Shown: piece by piece, positions 1 through 12,100 of the stretch | Layout of the letters: each line of letters begins with the position of its first letter | How positions within the stretch are numbered: the stretch's first letter is position 1 | Origin: Laetiporus sulphureus 93-53 | Lineage: Eukaryota > Basidiomycota > Agaricomycetes > Polyporales > Laetiporaceae | NCBI RefSeq assembly: GCF_001632365.1 | Contig: NW_024468539.1 | Coordinates: 277,348 to 341,347, forward strand | Length of the DNA: 64,000 nt | Direction of reading: 5' to 3' | Made by a program: the position numbers and the translations under genes | Notes under the pieces: generated by a model | The model's database searches: none | What the model was told of the DNA's origin: nothing | What the model saw: the letters and a program-made list of their open reading frames with translations, nothing else

Positions 1-628
1 CCGGGCTTACCCTCTCTTGTAACGTATAGCGAGCTTTGACGGGATTGTGCAAGCTGCTTTCAACAGCATACACTCTTGGCACCGGGATAGATGTTGCCGC
101 CTGCACATATTTTAAAGTAGCAGCCTATGTCGATCGCGTACAAGTTAGTGACGCTATCTGAAAGTGAGGAACTGATATGTGACCTCGGAATCGATTCTGT
201 GTGCAATCATGTCGTCACTTTGTTCTTTATCTTGCTTGATGAAGCTTCCATTTATTCGAGCAACAACATCAGATGAATGCTCGAAAGTGAGCATATATAT
301 CTGCGAGTTCATTTGTGAATAGTGACGTAGAAGTATCTGTGGCGCACATCGTACCAGGTTAAAACCGCCTGTTCGTTAGGTTCAGAACATCATATATGAG
401 CCATGACTGCCCTGAATTGATAGATGTACCTTGACCAGTCATGTGCGCTCCAGTGCAACGGTCGCCGACTGCTCGGGAAGCTGCCAACTTGAGCTCTTCG
501 ACGTTCACTGCTGAACATAGTACTTCCGTGATACGGCGATCCTCTTCTGTCATGTTTCTTTGGCACCATTCTTCGTACTTCTGGCCCAGCGCAGCAGCAG
601 AAGGAACGCTTTCCATGAGCACGGTCAT
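1..628 (-). CDS. APH-like kinase, copy A (5' part; runs off left edge)
   Basis: This is the N-terminal part of a protein of the aminoglycoside-phosphotransferase (APH) fold, paralogous to the full-length gene at 7121-8684. Four exons can be placed: 430-628, a 14-nt microexon 355-368 (GFNL), 184-300 (YMLTFEH...VVARINGS) and 11-124 (VPRVYAVE...ARYTLQER). A donor GTAAGC follows at 10-5, so the last, catalytic exon lies left of the window. Exon lengths are 199, 14, 117 and 114 nt; copy C has 193, 14, 117 and 114, so the architecture is preserved. No stop or splice lesion is visible in the part seen. Substrate unknown; fungal members of this family are numerous and mostly uncharacterised. Confidence 0.75.
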
Positions 629-2189
629 TGTGAGTGTGTGGGTGCTCGTCAGAGATTCAGCCGCCCAGTGTGCTGCCTTTTAAAGCTTAAAGTGTCGGAA
701 CAGCCTAGTACTCTCAGCCACTGAGTCATTATTTTCTCCGGTCGTATCAATCAACCATCAGCTTATCATGAGGCAGCCGATCCGTACTAACGCGTCATTC
801 TGAAAACGTGGACCAGTGACGCCACGATTACGGTACTTTACCATGGTTACCAGTGACCACGGTTGAGTAGCGTAGAGGCACCGATGGGACATCTTACTGC
901 CACAATCCCTCCACACCGCCAGGAGTACTAGATGTTCCTCGGTATTTCCACCAGACGATTCATGATTCACTTTCTTTATGACTCACTTTCAACCATATTT
1001 CGGGCAGCAACCGCCCTCGTAATAGTCACAGACCTGCAATCATTGCTATCAATCACACCAAAATAAGCTATTATGCAGGAACATGAAGCCCATGACGGGT
1101 ATTGATGATCTTGAAGCTTGGATGCCGCCCAGCCATGCTTGTACATACTATAATAGCACGTTTTTCGAACAGCCCCAACTTGGAGGTATTTGCAGAAAGT
1201 AGCCAGTTACTGATCGTCTGATAAGCCGTGCCGCATTTTGTAGTGCGGACTGTCGTACTACAACGGATCTCACAACCTTCATCGTTGCAATTCATCATTA
1301 CTCACGAGTCATATTATTGCCCTTATCCTCTACAAGCTGTATCTGGGCTCGGCACACGCCACATTGGCACCCATGGACGCTCAGATGCGGGATGACCGGA
1401 AGTCTCATGTGTCTTTGAACAAGTTTCTTCGGGCTGGGAGGATTGCTGTGTGGCGCGCGGTTGTATGAGTATAGGTCAAGCCCGAACACCGCCTGCACGG
1501 CGTCTGTATCGTGAGTTAAGTCAATAGTGTCATAAGTCCTCGGATTGCGAAAAAGCTCTATGCACTTGCCTTATTCGCTCCATCTACTTCGCATGTCTCC
1601 AATTTCATACGCTGAGCTCTTCCCGGTACGGTCGATTGTCGTGTGCTAGTCACTGAAACAATTAAGAAGATCCGGAGGACCCGCCGTTGAACTTCATCTG
1701 TTATGGCTGATGTGTGCGCCTAAACAACTGTCGTACTCGCAAGAGAAGAGATGATGTATCAGTGACTCGTCATGACGCTGTTGACTGTCTCAGTAAACCG
1801 TGAATGATGATTATAACAGACGTGGCGCGCCACAGGCATGATATCATGGTATATAAACTGTAGCTAGAAGCAGCTACGCTTCTCATCACGTCTCCTCTTG
1901 CATTGTCCATTGTGAGCCTCTTCCTCATCTCTGTGAATTGAATGGCATTGAGGCGTCTTCATGCAGTACAGTCGCCGTATATTCATCCAGTCTCCTACAA
2001 TTACACACCATTTTTTGGCCGAAGAAGTCCCTGGTAAGCTCGTTAGTATGTTGTTGCGATAGAACGCTCATCCTGCGTGGCGCACTTTGTCTTAAACACT
2101 CATCGTCCTTTTTCGGCCGTATCCAATGTGAGTATGCATCGTCATTATGTCTCTTGAATCATTCACTCACAATCTTTTGTCATCTGTAG
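629..2189. other. Gene-poor stretch
   Basis: Only short open frames without recognisable domains occur here. A TATA-like TATATAAA lies near 1850-1857 and could serve the small candidate exon downstream. I see no convincing gene, RNA or repeat. Confidence 0.4.
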
Positions 2190-2387
2190 AAAGTCAATGA
2201 GACATACTGCTCAGAAGCTGCGAAGAGGAAGTGCGGGTTTCAGAACCAAACCATGTACTTTCCCAATAATAATCGGGATGATGGGCGGTGGCCTTGCAGA
2301 GGGCCTGGATGCACTGGCACTTACCAGCCGAACCTGAGACCGAACCCTCCTCCCAACACTCAGGGTACAAGTGGTAGCGGCCGCTAG
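2190..2387 (+). CDS. Possible last exon of a small Cys-containing protein
   Basis: After a good acceptor (CATCTGTAG) an open frame of 65 codons runs to TAG. It contains KVNETYCSEAAKRKCGF and a Pro/Asn/Gly-rich tail, with four cysteines. A donor GTGAGT lies at about 2129, giving a 60-nt intron, but the upstream exon and start codon could not be settled. A stretch coding hydrophobic residues lies near 1880-1940 but has no ATG in frame. It could be a small secreted protein or non-coding; I do not recognise the family. Confidence 0.25.
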   Translation, partial: KVNETYCSEAAKRKCGFQNQTMYFPNNNRDDGRWPCRGPGCTGTYQPNLRPNPPPNTQGTSGSGR

Positions 2388-2778
2388 AGACACAATGGGT
2401 GCAATCCCACGTATTTCATCTTCTTGGATATTCATATGCAGTGTGGCGAGACATAGCTCTTTGCGTGTAGCTCCCCAGTTCTGATAATTCTAGATGAAAT
2501 TGCGTTTTGTGACTTAACCAGCTGGTTACAGTCTCAATGCCCTCTCTGCCACTGCCCCGATGTCAAAAAAGCAAGTTTGGTAAAATTCGGCTTCCATTGC
2601 GGCGGCTCCTGAGATGATGGTGGCGCGCTGTGTTCAGTGATCAAACAGAGCTAGACATCTGTTAGGTTGTTCCCGAGGATCTGCATATTGGGAGAGGACG
2701 AGTGCACTGAGCATCGAAAGCGCAACCGACGTGTTGAACCTCATTCATAATCGGAGTGTGTTCCATATGTTTATCGGA

Positions 2779-3345
2779 TTATACTAACGCATCATCAACG
2801 AACATCGATTGCACATGTACGCTTGTCATGGTCTTCACGCATTCCAGTGCGGCAGCCTGTATGAACCATCGTGAGCAGGAAGAAGAGTACATAGAATTGA
2901 ACGGCGACAACCTCAGAGGGGATTCTTTGGGCAACCGATTCATCTGACTGTTCCTTGTCTTGCTTGATGTGGCTGCCGTTCATACGAGCAACGATGCCGG
3001 GTGTGCGATTGAATGTTAGCATGTAAATCCGCCGAGACATTTGTGAACAGAAGGCATGAACGAGGCGCGGCGTGTGTACGGATGAGGTTGAAGCCTCCTG
3101 TTCATCGCGTTCACATCAACTAATCATCGCGTCCTAGCCCACAGAACACACATACCTTGTTCTAAGAAGCGGATCCCAGTACACTCGTCTTCAACAGCGC
3201 TGGAAGCCGTCCACTTGAGTGCCTCCAGAGTCATAGCCGAGCACAGCCTGCGTATGTTCTCACAATCCTTGCTGCTCATGTTGGTCTGGCGACATTCCTG
3301 GTGACTTTCCACAAGCAGTGCAACGGAGGGATCAGCGTCAGACAT
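2779..3345 (-). pseudogene. APH-like kinase, copy B (5'-fragment pseudogene)
   Basis: Third copy of the APH-like gene, covering only the first four exons: 3156-3345, the 14-nt microexon 3084-3097, 2912-3028 and 2779-2856. Three lesions are visible. The donor after the microexon is AT instead of GT, the acceptor before the next exon reads CGG instead of CAG, and the fourth exon diverges and meets TAA at 2779-2781. The catalytic C-terminal exon with the H-x-D-x4-N motif is missing. Exon lengths still match the other copies, so it began as a gene duplication and not as a retrocopy. Confidence 0.8.
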
Positions 3346-3783
3346 GCTGGATATCAATGTGTCAGTGTGCAATCCAAGAGGCGGACGGGAAATGCACGAT
3401 GCATAATGTGCAACGGATGAAGTACCAGAAACAGCCAATTGACCGTAGCTATATCGTGCACGCAGAGTGGAGAGGTTGAAACCTCGAAGCACCAGTGATA
3501 AGCTCGATCGCAGAAAACATTCCGATTGCGGCAGGGGGACGGATTCCTAAGGGAAACCGCACCATTAGCGGTGCTTCTGGTCACCTTCCGCTCCCTGGGT
3601 ATTAGCGCTCGCTTGTAGGAAGGTCAAGTGCCCATAATTTCAAAAAGCATCTGATCCCGGCTCAACGTAAAGAGATCACAAAATAATGTCATAGCGCAGA
3701 ACGACAACTTCCACTACTGCGAATTATTGAGGCCTCATCATAACGCATGATGGCGACAGAATTAAGACGCACCTCGTCGCAAT

Positions 3784-4906
3784 CTACAATCTCGTCACAG
3801 ACCACACGAGCCTCCAGGCCCTTCCCTCCTCGTCCCGCGACCCGCTCCTCATTCTCCCCTCCTTCAGTTCCGCCTCCACCCTCACCTCGCCTCTCCCAAA
3901 TACCTCCTCCTCCCACATCTCTTTCCAGCTCTCTGGTGAATGGGAGAACATCCGCCCACCACGCTCCCGCGGGCGCTCGCGGAACCCCTTCTCAGGCCGT
4001 CCCCCGTGTGAGCCGAAGATGACGGAGTTAGACAACGGCGAGAGTAATCCGGCTAGGGCGCGTGCGAGCTGGAGTTGCTGGGCCTCATCAAAGAGGTGGA
4101 ATAGCGAGGAAGCATGAATTGCGGAGACCTGCCCGAGGAGGGGCGTGAGGGTCGTCAGGGAAGGAAAATGTGGGGCGGGTGTGCTCGGGGGTGTGGAAAA
4201 GGGCGGGGAAGGAGCAAGGAAGGTGGGGGAGAAGATGTCTCCGGGGACAAATGGAACAGGGAATGTCTCTGAGGAGGAGTTGAAGAGACGATGACCGAGT
4301 TTCCAGAAGTCTGGTGAGGGCGCCATTCATATTCTATCCATAACGTGAAAATGAATATAAATACCGGCTTCGAGGTCAGATGCAATGGCATTATGAATCG
4401 GAAAGCCATCGGAAATCGCCTTCCTGATATCATTACCAACTGTAACGACTAGATCAGGCCAACTCGGGAAGAAAGTTGGGAGTTACCGACAGCAACAACC
4501 GATGTCAAGGAAGATTGCTCCCTCACGCTCCTTGCCGAGCTTCAAAAGCTGGTAGTACGCAGGCAAGCGCGAGATCTTCAGCCTGTATATTGACCGTTTT
4601 GTTCCGGCGGCAATCAATGAGTCGAGAAGTTGACGACACGCACTTGACAAAGTTGAAGTTCTGGATGCACGAATACGGAAACACCTGCCACAAAGATACG
4701 CTGTGGATTCCCATACGTGGTACGCGCAGCTGTGAGAGCCTCACCTTGAATGCTTCTTTCTGGACTTCGAGTACGTGTCGGTTCAACTCGTCTTGGTTGA
4801 CGATACCGGTCTGAGATTTTAAGAAATCCAGCTCCTCCTCGTCCAGGGTCGCAAAACGCTCCTCGAGCGCTGCGGCCAGCTGATCGTCGCTGTCTGTCAC
4901 GGACAT
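3784..4906 (-). CDS. SAM-dependent methyltransferase (fungal class I)
   Basis: Five exons (4745-4906, 4644-4684, 4491-4582, 4365-4439, 3784-4310) give about 298 residues. The order is an N-terminal helical part ending EVQKEAFK, then YSCIQNF, the SAM-binding motif I LDIGCCFGND, DGFPIHNAIASDL (motif II region), DFWKLGHRLF, a VSAIHASSLFHLF helix, and a C-terminal SPESW...LVWSVTRL strand. This matches the fungal methyltransferases often found beside secondary-metabolite genes. Keeping the GCCFG motif requires the donor GTCGGT at 4490; using the stronger-looking GTAACT four bases on would break the frame. It is divergent from the aldo-keto reductase 292 bp away, so a shared promoter and common pathway are plausible. 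Substrate unknown. Confidence 0.88.
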
Positions 4907-5198
4907 TGTTCAGCAAATTGCGAATTGATCAAGCAGATGCAATAGATCAGATGAGAGGACAGACACGGTTCTCGCTCGCTTTGAGGCGCCTGCGGTGTAT
5001 TATCGGGATCATACATCACGTGGGTCGCGTCGCGGAGCAGGCGGGCCGGGAGATAACCGGGAGACGCGTCCTGCGGCCTTCCGCCGCCACCTTCTCCCAA
5101 GTCCCACTGTGCTCTCTCACCCTGCGACGTATATATCGCCCTCTCAGTGAACCGGAGGCTCCTCGCGCATCGCTTCTCAGCTGCGCAACGGCGATATA
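4907..5198. promoter_or_regulatory. Divergent promoter, methyltransferase / aldo-keto reductase
   Basis: A 292-bp interval separates two divergent start codons. It contains an E-box-like CACGTG near 5018 and a TATATA-type motif near 5130. Co-regulation of the two enzymes is an inference from the spacing. Confidence 0.5.
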
Positions 5199-6667
5199 AT
5201 GGCGGCGAAGATCCCATACTTCACGTTCAACAATGGTGTCAAGGTGCCCTCGGTCGGCATGGGGTGAGTCCCGATTTGAGGATATGGGTGGGTGCTGAGT
5301 GCTGAGTGTACACCGTGTGGATAGGTGCTGGATGGGCTCGCCGGGCGGCGGCGAGAGGGTGGAGGTGATGTGCAAGAGTGCCCTCAAGGTAACTACTAGC
5401 ATACTTCGACGCGTTCGAACACGAGCTGACGTCGCACGCGCAGTACGGCTATCGCCATTTGGATACTGTGCGTGTTTTTATCAACCTTCGCTCAGATGTC
5501 ATGTATGCACTTCTGACTGTCGCTATCGTAGGCTTACGGATACGGTCAGTCGGAAAGCCGTCTGCTCTTAAGCATGGACCGACAAGCACTTTCGTGCAGG
5601 CAATGAAGAGCACGTCGGGAAAGCGATCCGCGAGTCGGGAGTGCCGCGCGAGGAGATCTTCCTCACAACAAAGCTTCCGTGCGTACTGATTGATGACCCT
5701 TCATGATCGGACTCCCATGCGATGATCTGCACCCAGGAACAAGCACCATCACCGTGTTCGCGAGTCATTCGAAGAGTCGCTCAAGGCGCTTGATTGCGGA
5801 TATATTGACCTCTATCTCATGCACTGGCCGCAGACAGACACTGAAACTGGTCTGAATGCCTCCTGTTTCGCATAATTGGTCATGTCTAACCTATTGCCAG
5901 GCGAGCACGTGCCCTACGGAGAGGAGCCCACCTTCATCGAGACATGGAAGGAGATAGAGAAACTCCTGGCAACCGGTACGCATCGCTCCATCGCTCTCCT
6001 TCGTCGCCTCACAATGTCCGCTCCACTTTCATAGGCAAAGTGAAATCTATCGGCGTCTCCAACTTCTCTATCAAGACGCTCAACGACTTGCTTCCGCACT
6101 GCTCGGTCGTCCCGGTGACGAACCAGGTCGAAATACACCCTTGCCTCCCCTCCTTCGAGCTGCAGAAGTTCTGCGAGGATAAGGGCATCCTCCTCACTGC
6201 TTATTCGCCCCTCGGTGAGCACCATTCTCCCCGCGTGAGCTATTCTTAACATGGTCTGCATGCTAAGGCCGCCCAATACCCGGCCAGGACAAGCCGGTGC
6301 TCTTCAACGATCCCGGCGTCGTGGGTATCGCGGAGCGGCTCGGCGCATTGCCCGCGCAGGTGCTCATCAGCTGGTGCGTGCAGCGTGAGATCATCGTCAT
6401 CCCCAAGAGCGAGAGCGTCGAGCGGATGAAGGCGAACATTACCGTACGCGCTCTGGCTTCCTCTTCGCGACACCTTGACTGACGCCGATGCAGCTGGTCG
6501 AGCTGACCGAGGAAGATATGGCAGTCCTCGGTGAGATCTACAAGCGACCCGGGATGCAAAAGTCGCTACTTGCGTACCATAACTACACGGACGACGGGCT
6601 GGTCTTTGGTTGGACGTACGAGCAGCTAGGATGGAATATGAAGAAGGGCGGGATTTGTGTTGATTGA
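5199..6667 (+). CDS. Aldo-keto reductase (AKR superfamily)
   Basis: Ten exons spell a 320-residue NAD(P)H-dependent oxidoreductase: 5199-5263, 5325-5388, 5444-5467, 5532-5544, 5600-5678, 5737-5849, 5901-5975, 6035-6214, 6268-6443, 6494-6667. All phases agree. Visible AKR features are [19 protein letters not shown] (catalytic Asp and Tyr), TTKLP (Lys), LYLMHWP (catalytic His), the GVSNFS motif, NQVEIHP and the cofactor loop [16 protein letters not shown]. Length and order match fungal AKR4/5-type enzymes reducing aldehydes or ketones. Exon 4 is only 13 nt. The acceptor at 6267 was chosen because it keeps PLGRP...DKPVLFNDP in frame. Likely cytosolic. Confidence 0.93.
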
Positions 6668-7120
6668 AGGCCTTCGCTGGCCCGTACAAAAATTGTTGTG
6701 CACGTACTCCCCCGCATGTAAACCTTATCGTTTCGCCTAGCCTAGAATCCCACGATTTCCTTCAAATTCACGCGCTTGATAATTGAACTTTCAACGTGTG
6801 GCCCCGATAACAATCAAACTGTCACGGCCAATTGAGCGGATTCCATAAGTAATGGTTCGGTTCGTTCCATTTTTGCTGGCTGGAACTGAACTCAGCCGGG
6901 TAACTGTCACGCTCAGATCTTTAGATCGAGACCCCGACCACCTCCATCTTCAATATCGAGATGACCGATCTTGTTTGCCAGATTGGCATCGATCCGATGT
7001 GAACGCTACTTTGTCCGAGCTTGCTTCTTTTTTTTTTGGTTGTTACGCCTTCACGCGCTGCCACGCCACGCTCGTTTGCCCCTTCCCAAAGTGGTTCCGT
7101 ATGTGCTCGACGGAAGACCG
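6668..7120. other. Intergenic, AKR to APH-like kinase
   Basis: Tail-to-head spacing of about 450 bp with a short T-run near 7025-7035. No gene or RNA seen. Confidence 0.4.
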
Positions 7121-8684
7121 ATGACCTCCGCTGCTGCCCCTTCTGCCGCCGAACTGGAGGACCAATACCGCTCATGGCTCCAGGCAACTCTGTCACCAGA
7201 CGGGCGGGCATTCATGGAGAAGAGACGCGCCTTTGTCAACGTGAACAAGCTCAAAGAGGCTGCATCGGAGGCTCTGAGGGATACGTGCACCGGGGTGTAC
7301 TTTGTTGGACAGGGTATGTGCGTGCGAGCTTTATTATGATGAAGAACGTCGAGCCAATCGGGCGCTTCGATCGTGTGCAGGCGGGTTCAACCTGGCATGT
7401 CTCTTATCTCTCTGTACGTAGAGTCGGATCGCTGAAGTGATGTCTGTGATGGAAGATATACATCCTCACCTTCGAACACGTGCCTCACGTCGTAGCCCGC
7501 GTGAATGGAGCCTACCACGAACAAGATAAGGAGCAAACCGACGAGCTGGTCGCTCATAGGATCTCATCCGAGGTGCGCTATCTAATTCGGCTCACCACTA
7601 CACAGAAAGGTCCATATATGCGCATATTAAAAGGCAGCAACGCTCGGGTACGTACGCCGACACACCACCATTCCAGTAGCGAAGGTCTTCGCCGTGCAGA
7701 CAGACCCACGGAACCCGGTAAACGCGCGCTACACTCTCCAAGAACGGGTACGTTCATAGTCACCATCATTGCTGCATCTGTCACTGTCTTCCTCTCCCAC
7801 AGATCTTCGGCCGCAGCCTCCTCGACATCTGGCATACACTCACCGCACCTCAACGCACCGCGGTCATATCTCAAATCGCCCAGATCGAATCCAAGCTGCA
7901 CCAGACCCGTTTCCCCGCCATCGGAAGTCTTCGAAAACAAGCGGACGGCGAGATTTCGGTCGGCCCACTCGGCCTTTCCTGCACGCATGCCTACCATTTG
8001 CGCCGCGACCGCGGCCCGTGGACCTCCTCGATGGACTGGCTTAGGGCGTACACAGTAGCCGAGCTGGACTTGCTAGAGAGCGCCCCAGACGAATGGGCCG
8101 CCCTCCGCCGACGTGCACGTCTGCACAACGGCGACGCAGAGACTGGAGCGGAGCCCTGCACGCACCTCGCCTATTTTCGAACGTATTTCCGCCTTCTTCT
8201 CGACGCGCTAGATACCCTGGCGGCGGTGCTACCCAAAGAAGAGTATGATCCTCCGCAGATGCCGTTCGTCCTCTTCCACGAGGATCTCTCGATGTCCAAC
8301 ATCATGGTCGCGTACGACGACCCCGCCCGCGTCGTTGGCGTCGTCGATTGGGAGGGCGCGTGCGTGGTGCCGCTCTGGGCATGCTTTGGCGAGGACCATC
8401 TCCTCGATGCCGACGATGACGATGATGCCGTGGTGTCTCTGCGCCTGGCACGGGACCGCATACACGAGGAAATGGAGCCGAAAGTCACCAAGGCGAAGGC
8501 ACCCAGGTTCCCATTGCATCATCTGTATTTCGTCGTCTCGTCCTGGGGGTCGATGGCGTGGAGCATCGAGACATCATGGGATTGTGTTAGGACAATGCTC
8601 GCCCAGTGTCCCGAGAAGTACGCGCTGCCATTCGGCAAGCTGCTTCAGTTCATAGATTCTTGCCAGATTCATGCATTGGGATAA
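7121..8684 (+). CDS. APH-like kinase, copy C (full length)
   Basis: Five exons (7121-7313, 7381-7394, 7456-7572, 7634-7747, 7803-8684) give about 439 residues of the APH/phosphotransferase superfamily. N-terminal lobe: GGFNL, YILTFEH, VVARVNG (position of the ATP-binding Lys in classical members is occupied by Arg), and the TIPVAKVFAV strand. C-terminal lobe: catalytic loop FHEDLSMSNIM (H-x-D-x4-N) and VVDWEGA (metal-binding Asp). The family phosphorylates small molecules or proteins; fungal members have no known substrate. The second intron only fits in frame with a GC donor after the 14-nt microexon, where copy A has GT. It is the only copy in the window seen with its catalytic exon. Confidence 0.85.
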
Positions 8685-8930
8685 CATTTTGAGTGTTGTT
8701 TATGTGGCTCATGAATGCCAAAACCACCTTCGGCATTAAGGGTCACAGTCTATATCAGTGCCACAAGAGGGTAGTTACTCGAGCCAGACAGAATTGTGCA
8801 TCGAAATTGCATCTCATAAGGTATTAGTTGAGATATGTCCGAACGTAATGCGTGGTTGCTTGTTGGGCATGTCAAGACCAAGGGCCAGGTGGGTGTTGAG
8901 ATTGCCACAATGCATCGGGCTAAAAAGAAG
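8685..8930. other. Intergenic, kinase to tRNA
   Basis: Short spacer holding the 3' end of the kinase gene and the downstream flank of the minus-strand tRNA. An A-run near 8922-8926, a T-run on the tRNA strand, fits Pol III termination. Confidence 0.4.
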
Positions 8931-9015
8931 AGCTCTTGCCAGGGTTCGAACCTGGGTTCTGGGAATTTCCGATTTTGTCAAAATCCCAAGTGATGAACCA
9001 CTACACTACAAGAGC
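8931..9015 (-). tRNA. tRNA-Gln (UUG) with 12-nt intron
   Basis: The minus strand folds into a cloverleaf. The acceptor stem GCTCTTG pairs with CAAGAGC, the T arm is CCAGG-TTCGAAC-CCTGG, and the anticodon stem is TGGGA/TCCCA. The loop TTTTGA carries anticodon TTG (Gln, codon CAA). Twelve extra bases (CAAAATCGGAAA) sit after position 37, the canonical site for eukaryotic tRNA introns. Mature length is 73 nt. Confidence 0.92.
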
Positions 9016-9180
9016 GTTGGCGAACGATCCTGCTTATCACTTTATCGAAACAATTGGATACAAATGTCTTAACGCTGTCGCGGGAGAAGATTCCACTCGT
9101 CGCTATGTATCGTACGATTAGAGCGCATCGCAATATAGCGTATAGTACATTGTCCCCATAAAGATATACACCGTTCGCAA

Positions 9181-12100
9181 CTAGTATCCTGACGGTCGTG
9201 CGCCCGTCCTCGATGTATCGTACGCACGGATAACTCTCGTCTGGTCTTGCCGCGCAGCATTTTCTGTTTGGCTGAACGCGAACCCTCTGTTCCGCCGCAT
9301 GCGCTGTACCGCGCGCACTTTCTTGATCGCCTTTTGAAACCTGCAAGCACCGAACCCATGAGAGAATGCGGGGAGTCCGAGACCACACCGACGTACTGCT
9401 CTTGCCGCGGACGATAGTCAGGGATGTTGTATTTCTGAATCTCCTGAGCAATGTGATAGGTCTGCGGATTATACGTTCGGCGATAGCTGCAAATCACGTC
9501 AATCACTGGTCCCGCCGTGAACCATCGAGGACTTACTATTTCCAAACAAAGTCTCTCGTGAGGCAAAAGATAGGTATCAGGATCAGCATGAAATAAAAGG
9601 CTGCATCGCTCCATAGACGAGGCACCAGGCCATAGTACTCTGTTGAAAACCCGATCGCTGGAGCAACGACAGCGTAAATCGGCAGGAAGACCATCGCGAA
9701 CACAAATGATCCAGGAATAGCTGTTGAGATACCCTATGAGCGACCATCAGCTACGCCGAGTCAGGCTCTTACCAGCAACAGTGTATTTCGTCCACAAACT
9801 GCACCAACGTCAGTAACAAGCACCTGAGACGTGCTGAACCACGCACTCGGATATTAGGGCAGCCTTGCCAAGTACGGTAAGCAGGACTGCGAGATACAGC
9901 GCCGTTCCCCAGAACCAATGACCGGAGTCATAACCCGTCGATTGTTTGAGATCTCCCCAGAAAAGGATCACCGAAAAGCCGAACAGGACCTAGAGTTGGC
10001 ATGTGCATCAGGATGATCACGTCGAACGGACCGCCATGTACTCACTATGCTATGGTAGAACGCATTGGCTATCCACAGCCAGAACGCAGTCTTCGTGAAG
10101 AACACGTTCTTCTGTCCGAGCATGTACAGCTGTGGATAACGATCGAGAATCCGAGCCGAGACGAACTGGTCAAAGATGCCAATAACGAATGGCGGCAGCA
10201 GAGTGAAGACGACGTTGTACATGGACAGCGTCCATGACTCGTAGATACTCTCGCCGGAGAAGCTATTGAAGAACGAGTACTGGAAAAGACGTGAGCGATA
10301 CGTTCTTACACAGAGTTGAACGAGCATACCCAAAATTGCGTCATATAGAGCACGATGTTCTTGTAGAAAGAATCTGGAGGTATGCTCAGCGAAGGGGCAT
10401 TCATGTGACCGGGAATGTGACTCACAAAGCAGCAGTTTCGACAGCCGTTGATAACTCCAAGCGCCATGCACAAGCAACAACTTCTTCAAATGTCGGAATT
10501 GTGAGATAGCGACATCCGCAGATCGAGCAGCTTGCAAACCCTAAGATCGAGTCAGAAGGCACCATCGACCGCAAGCAACGTTACTCACCTCCAGACCCGA
10601 TATGCCGACGCCGACGTGCGCAGCTTGGATCATGCTCACGTCATTCGCACCGTCTCCAATTGCAAGCAGGATCGATTTCTGGTTCTTCTTCACCAACTTG
10701 ACGACTTGCGCCTTTTGAAGTGGCGAGACACGGCCTGATCAAATGCGTGTTGGTACAGCAGAAGAAACACCGTTACGATTGTCGCTTACAACAGATCACA
10801 GCTTTGCACATCAGAGCAAGCTCCAGGAACGCAAGGGCGATTTCCTTTTCCAGTGCGAATCCGAGACTCTTGCCGTCTAGACAAATGTCAGAGCAACGCC
10901 AACGTTCTGAAGAATTGGCGAACCGATGATTAGCGCAAGATCCTCCAACTCGCCCGGTTCGCCGGTGCTGCGCTGGTTCTTAATCGCGGACAGGCGCTTC
11001 GTGATGAATTCCTGCGTCTCGAGCATCGTTTCCTCATTCACAATAATCTGCAATGCTACTCAGAATGTAAAGAATGTCCTGGAGGAATCTAGCTCACCAA
11101 GTTCATAGACTCAGAAATAAGCCTACATGACATACCGATGTTGATGGCCGTCTCTTGCCGATCGCCAGTGAGGACCCAGACCTATACAACACACTAATAT
11201 GAGCTCTACATCTTCACGCACCATCCATGCGACGCTACCTTGATCCCCGCCATCTGCAGTGTATGGATCGTATCTGGCACGCCGTCCTGCAGTTTATCCT
11301 CGATCGCGGTCGCGCCTAGCAGAAACAAATCCTTTTCAATCAGCTCGGCGGCCTTATCCAGTGCCTCGCCTCGTCCGTTGATCGTCGTGGCCGCCTGCTC
11401 GTAGATCGTAACCCAATCGCGGTACTCGGCCTCGGGAATGTCCCGGAATGCAATGCAGAGCGTACGCAGGCCCTCCGTGGCATACTCCTGCATTTCACAG
11501 CATCTTCAGCGAACCGAACGTATCGACACGAGATGATAACTGACCTCGAGGTACATGAGCGTCTTCTCGGTGAACGGCTGCTTCTCGCTGAGACGTTCGA
11601 GAATGACCGTGTCCGCGCCCTTGCAGTACAGCTTGACTTTACCGTCCGGGCACCGCACGACAGTCGACATGCGCTTCCGCGTGGAGTTAAACTCGCACAC
11701 GTTCAGGATCTGGTATTCGAGCGACTGCCCGTTCACGTTGACGAAAACCGACTTCGGCTTGCGGGTCTACGACAATTTAGCATCCATCCGTCACTGTCAT
11801 ATATCGCCAGCGAAACCTACATGAAATTGGTATCCGAGCAGCTCCGCGCCGGCAACGAGTGCAGCCTCGTCAGGGCTACTCGCCTGGTAGCGCATCTTGC
11901 CGTCAACGATCTCCGGAATTACCGTGTGGCATACGGCAAGTAGCGTCAAGAACTCGTTCACGACCGCCTGGTCACCGCTGTTATCCGCCTTCACGTCCGA
12001 AAACGGATTCTCGCTGTGCCCCAGTAGCGCCCTCATCTCTGCAAATGACCTCCAGCCGTCCTTCCCATCTTCGGCGTCGCCCCTTTTGCTCTCCTCGACG

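Noticed and set aside
3747..4022. Pro/Ser-rich plus-strand ORF
   Set aside because: Antisense to the last exon of the methyltransferase.
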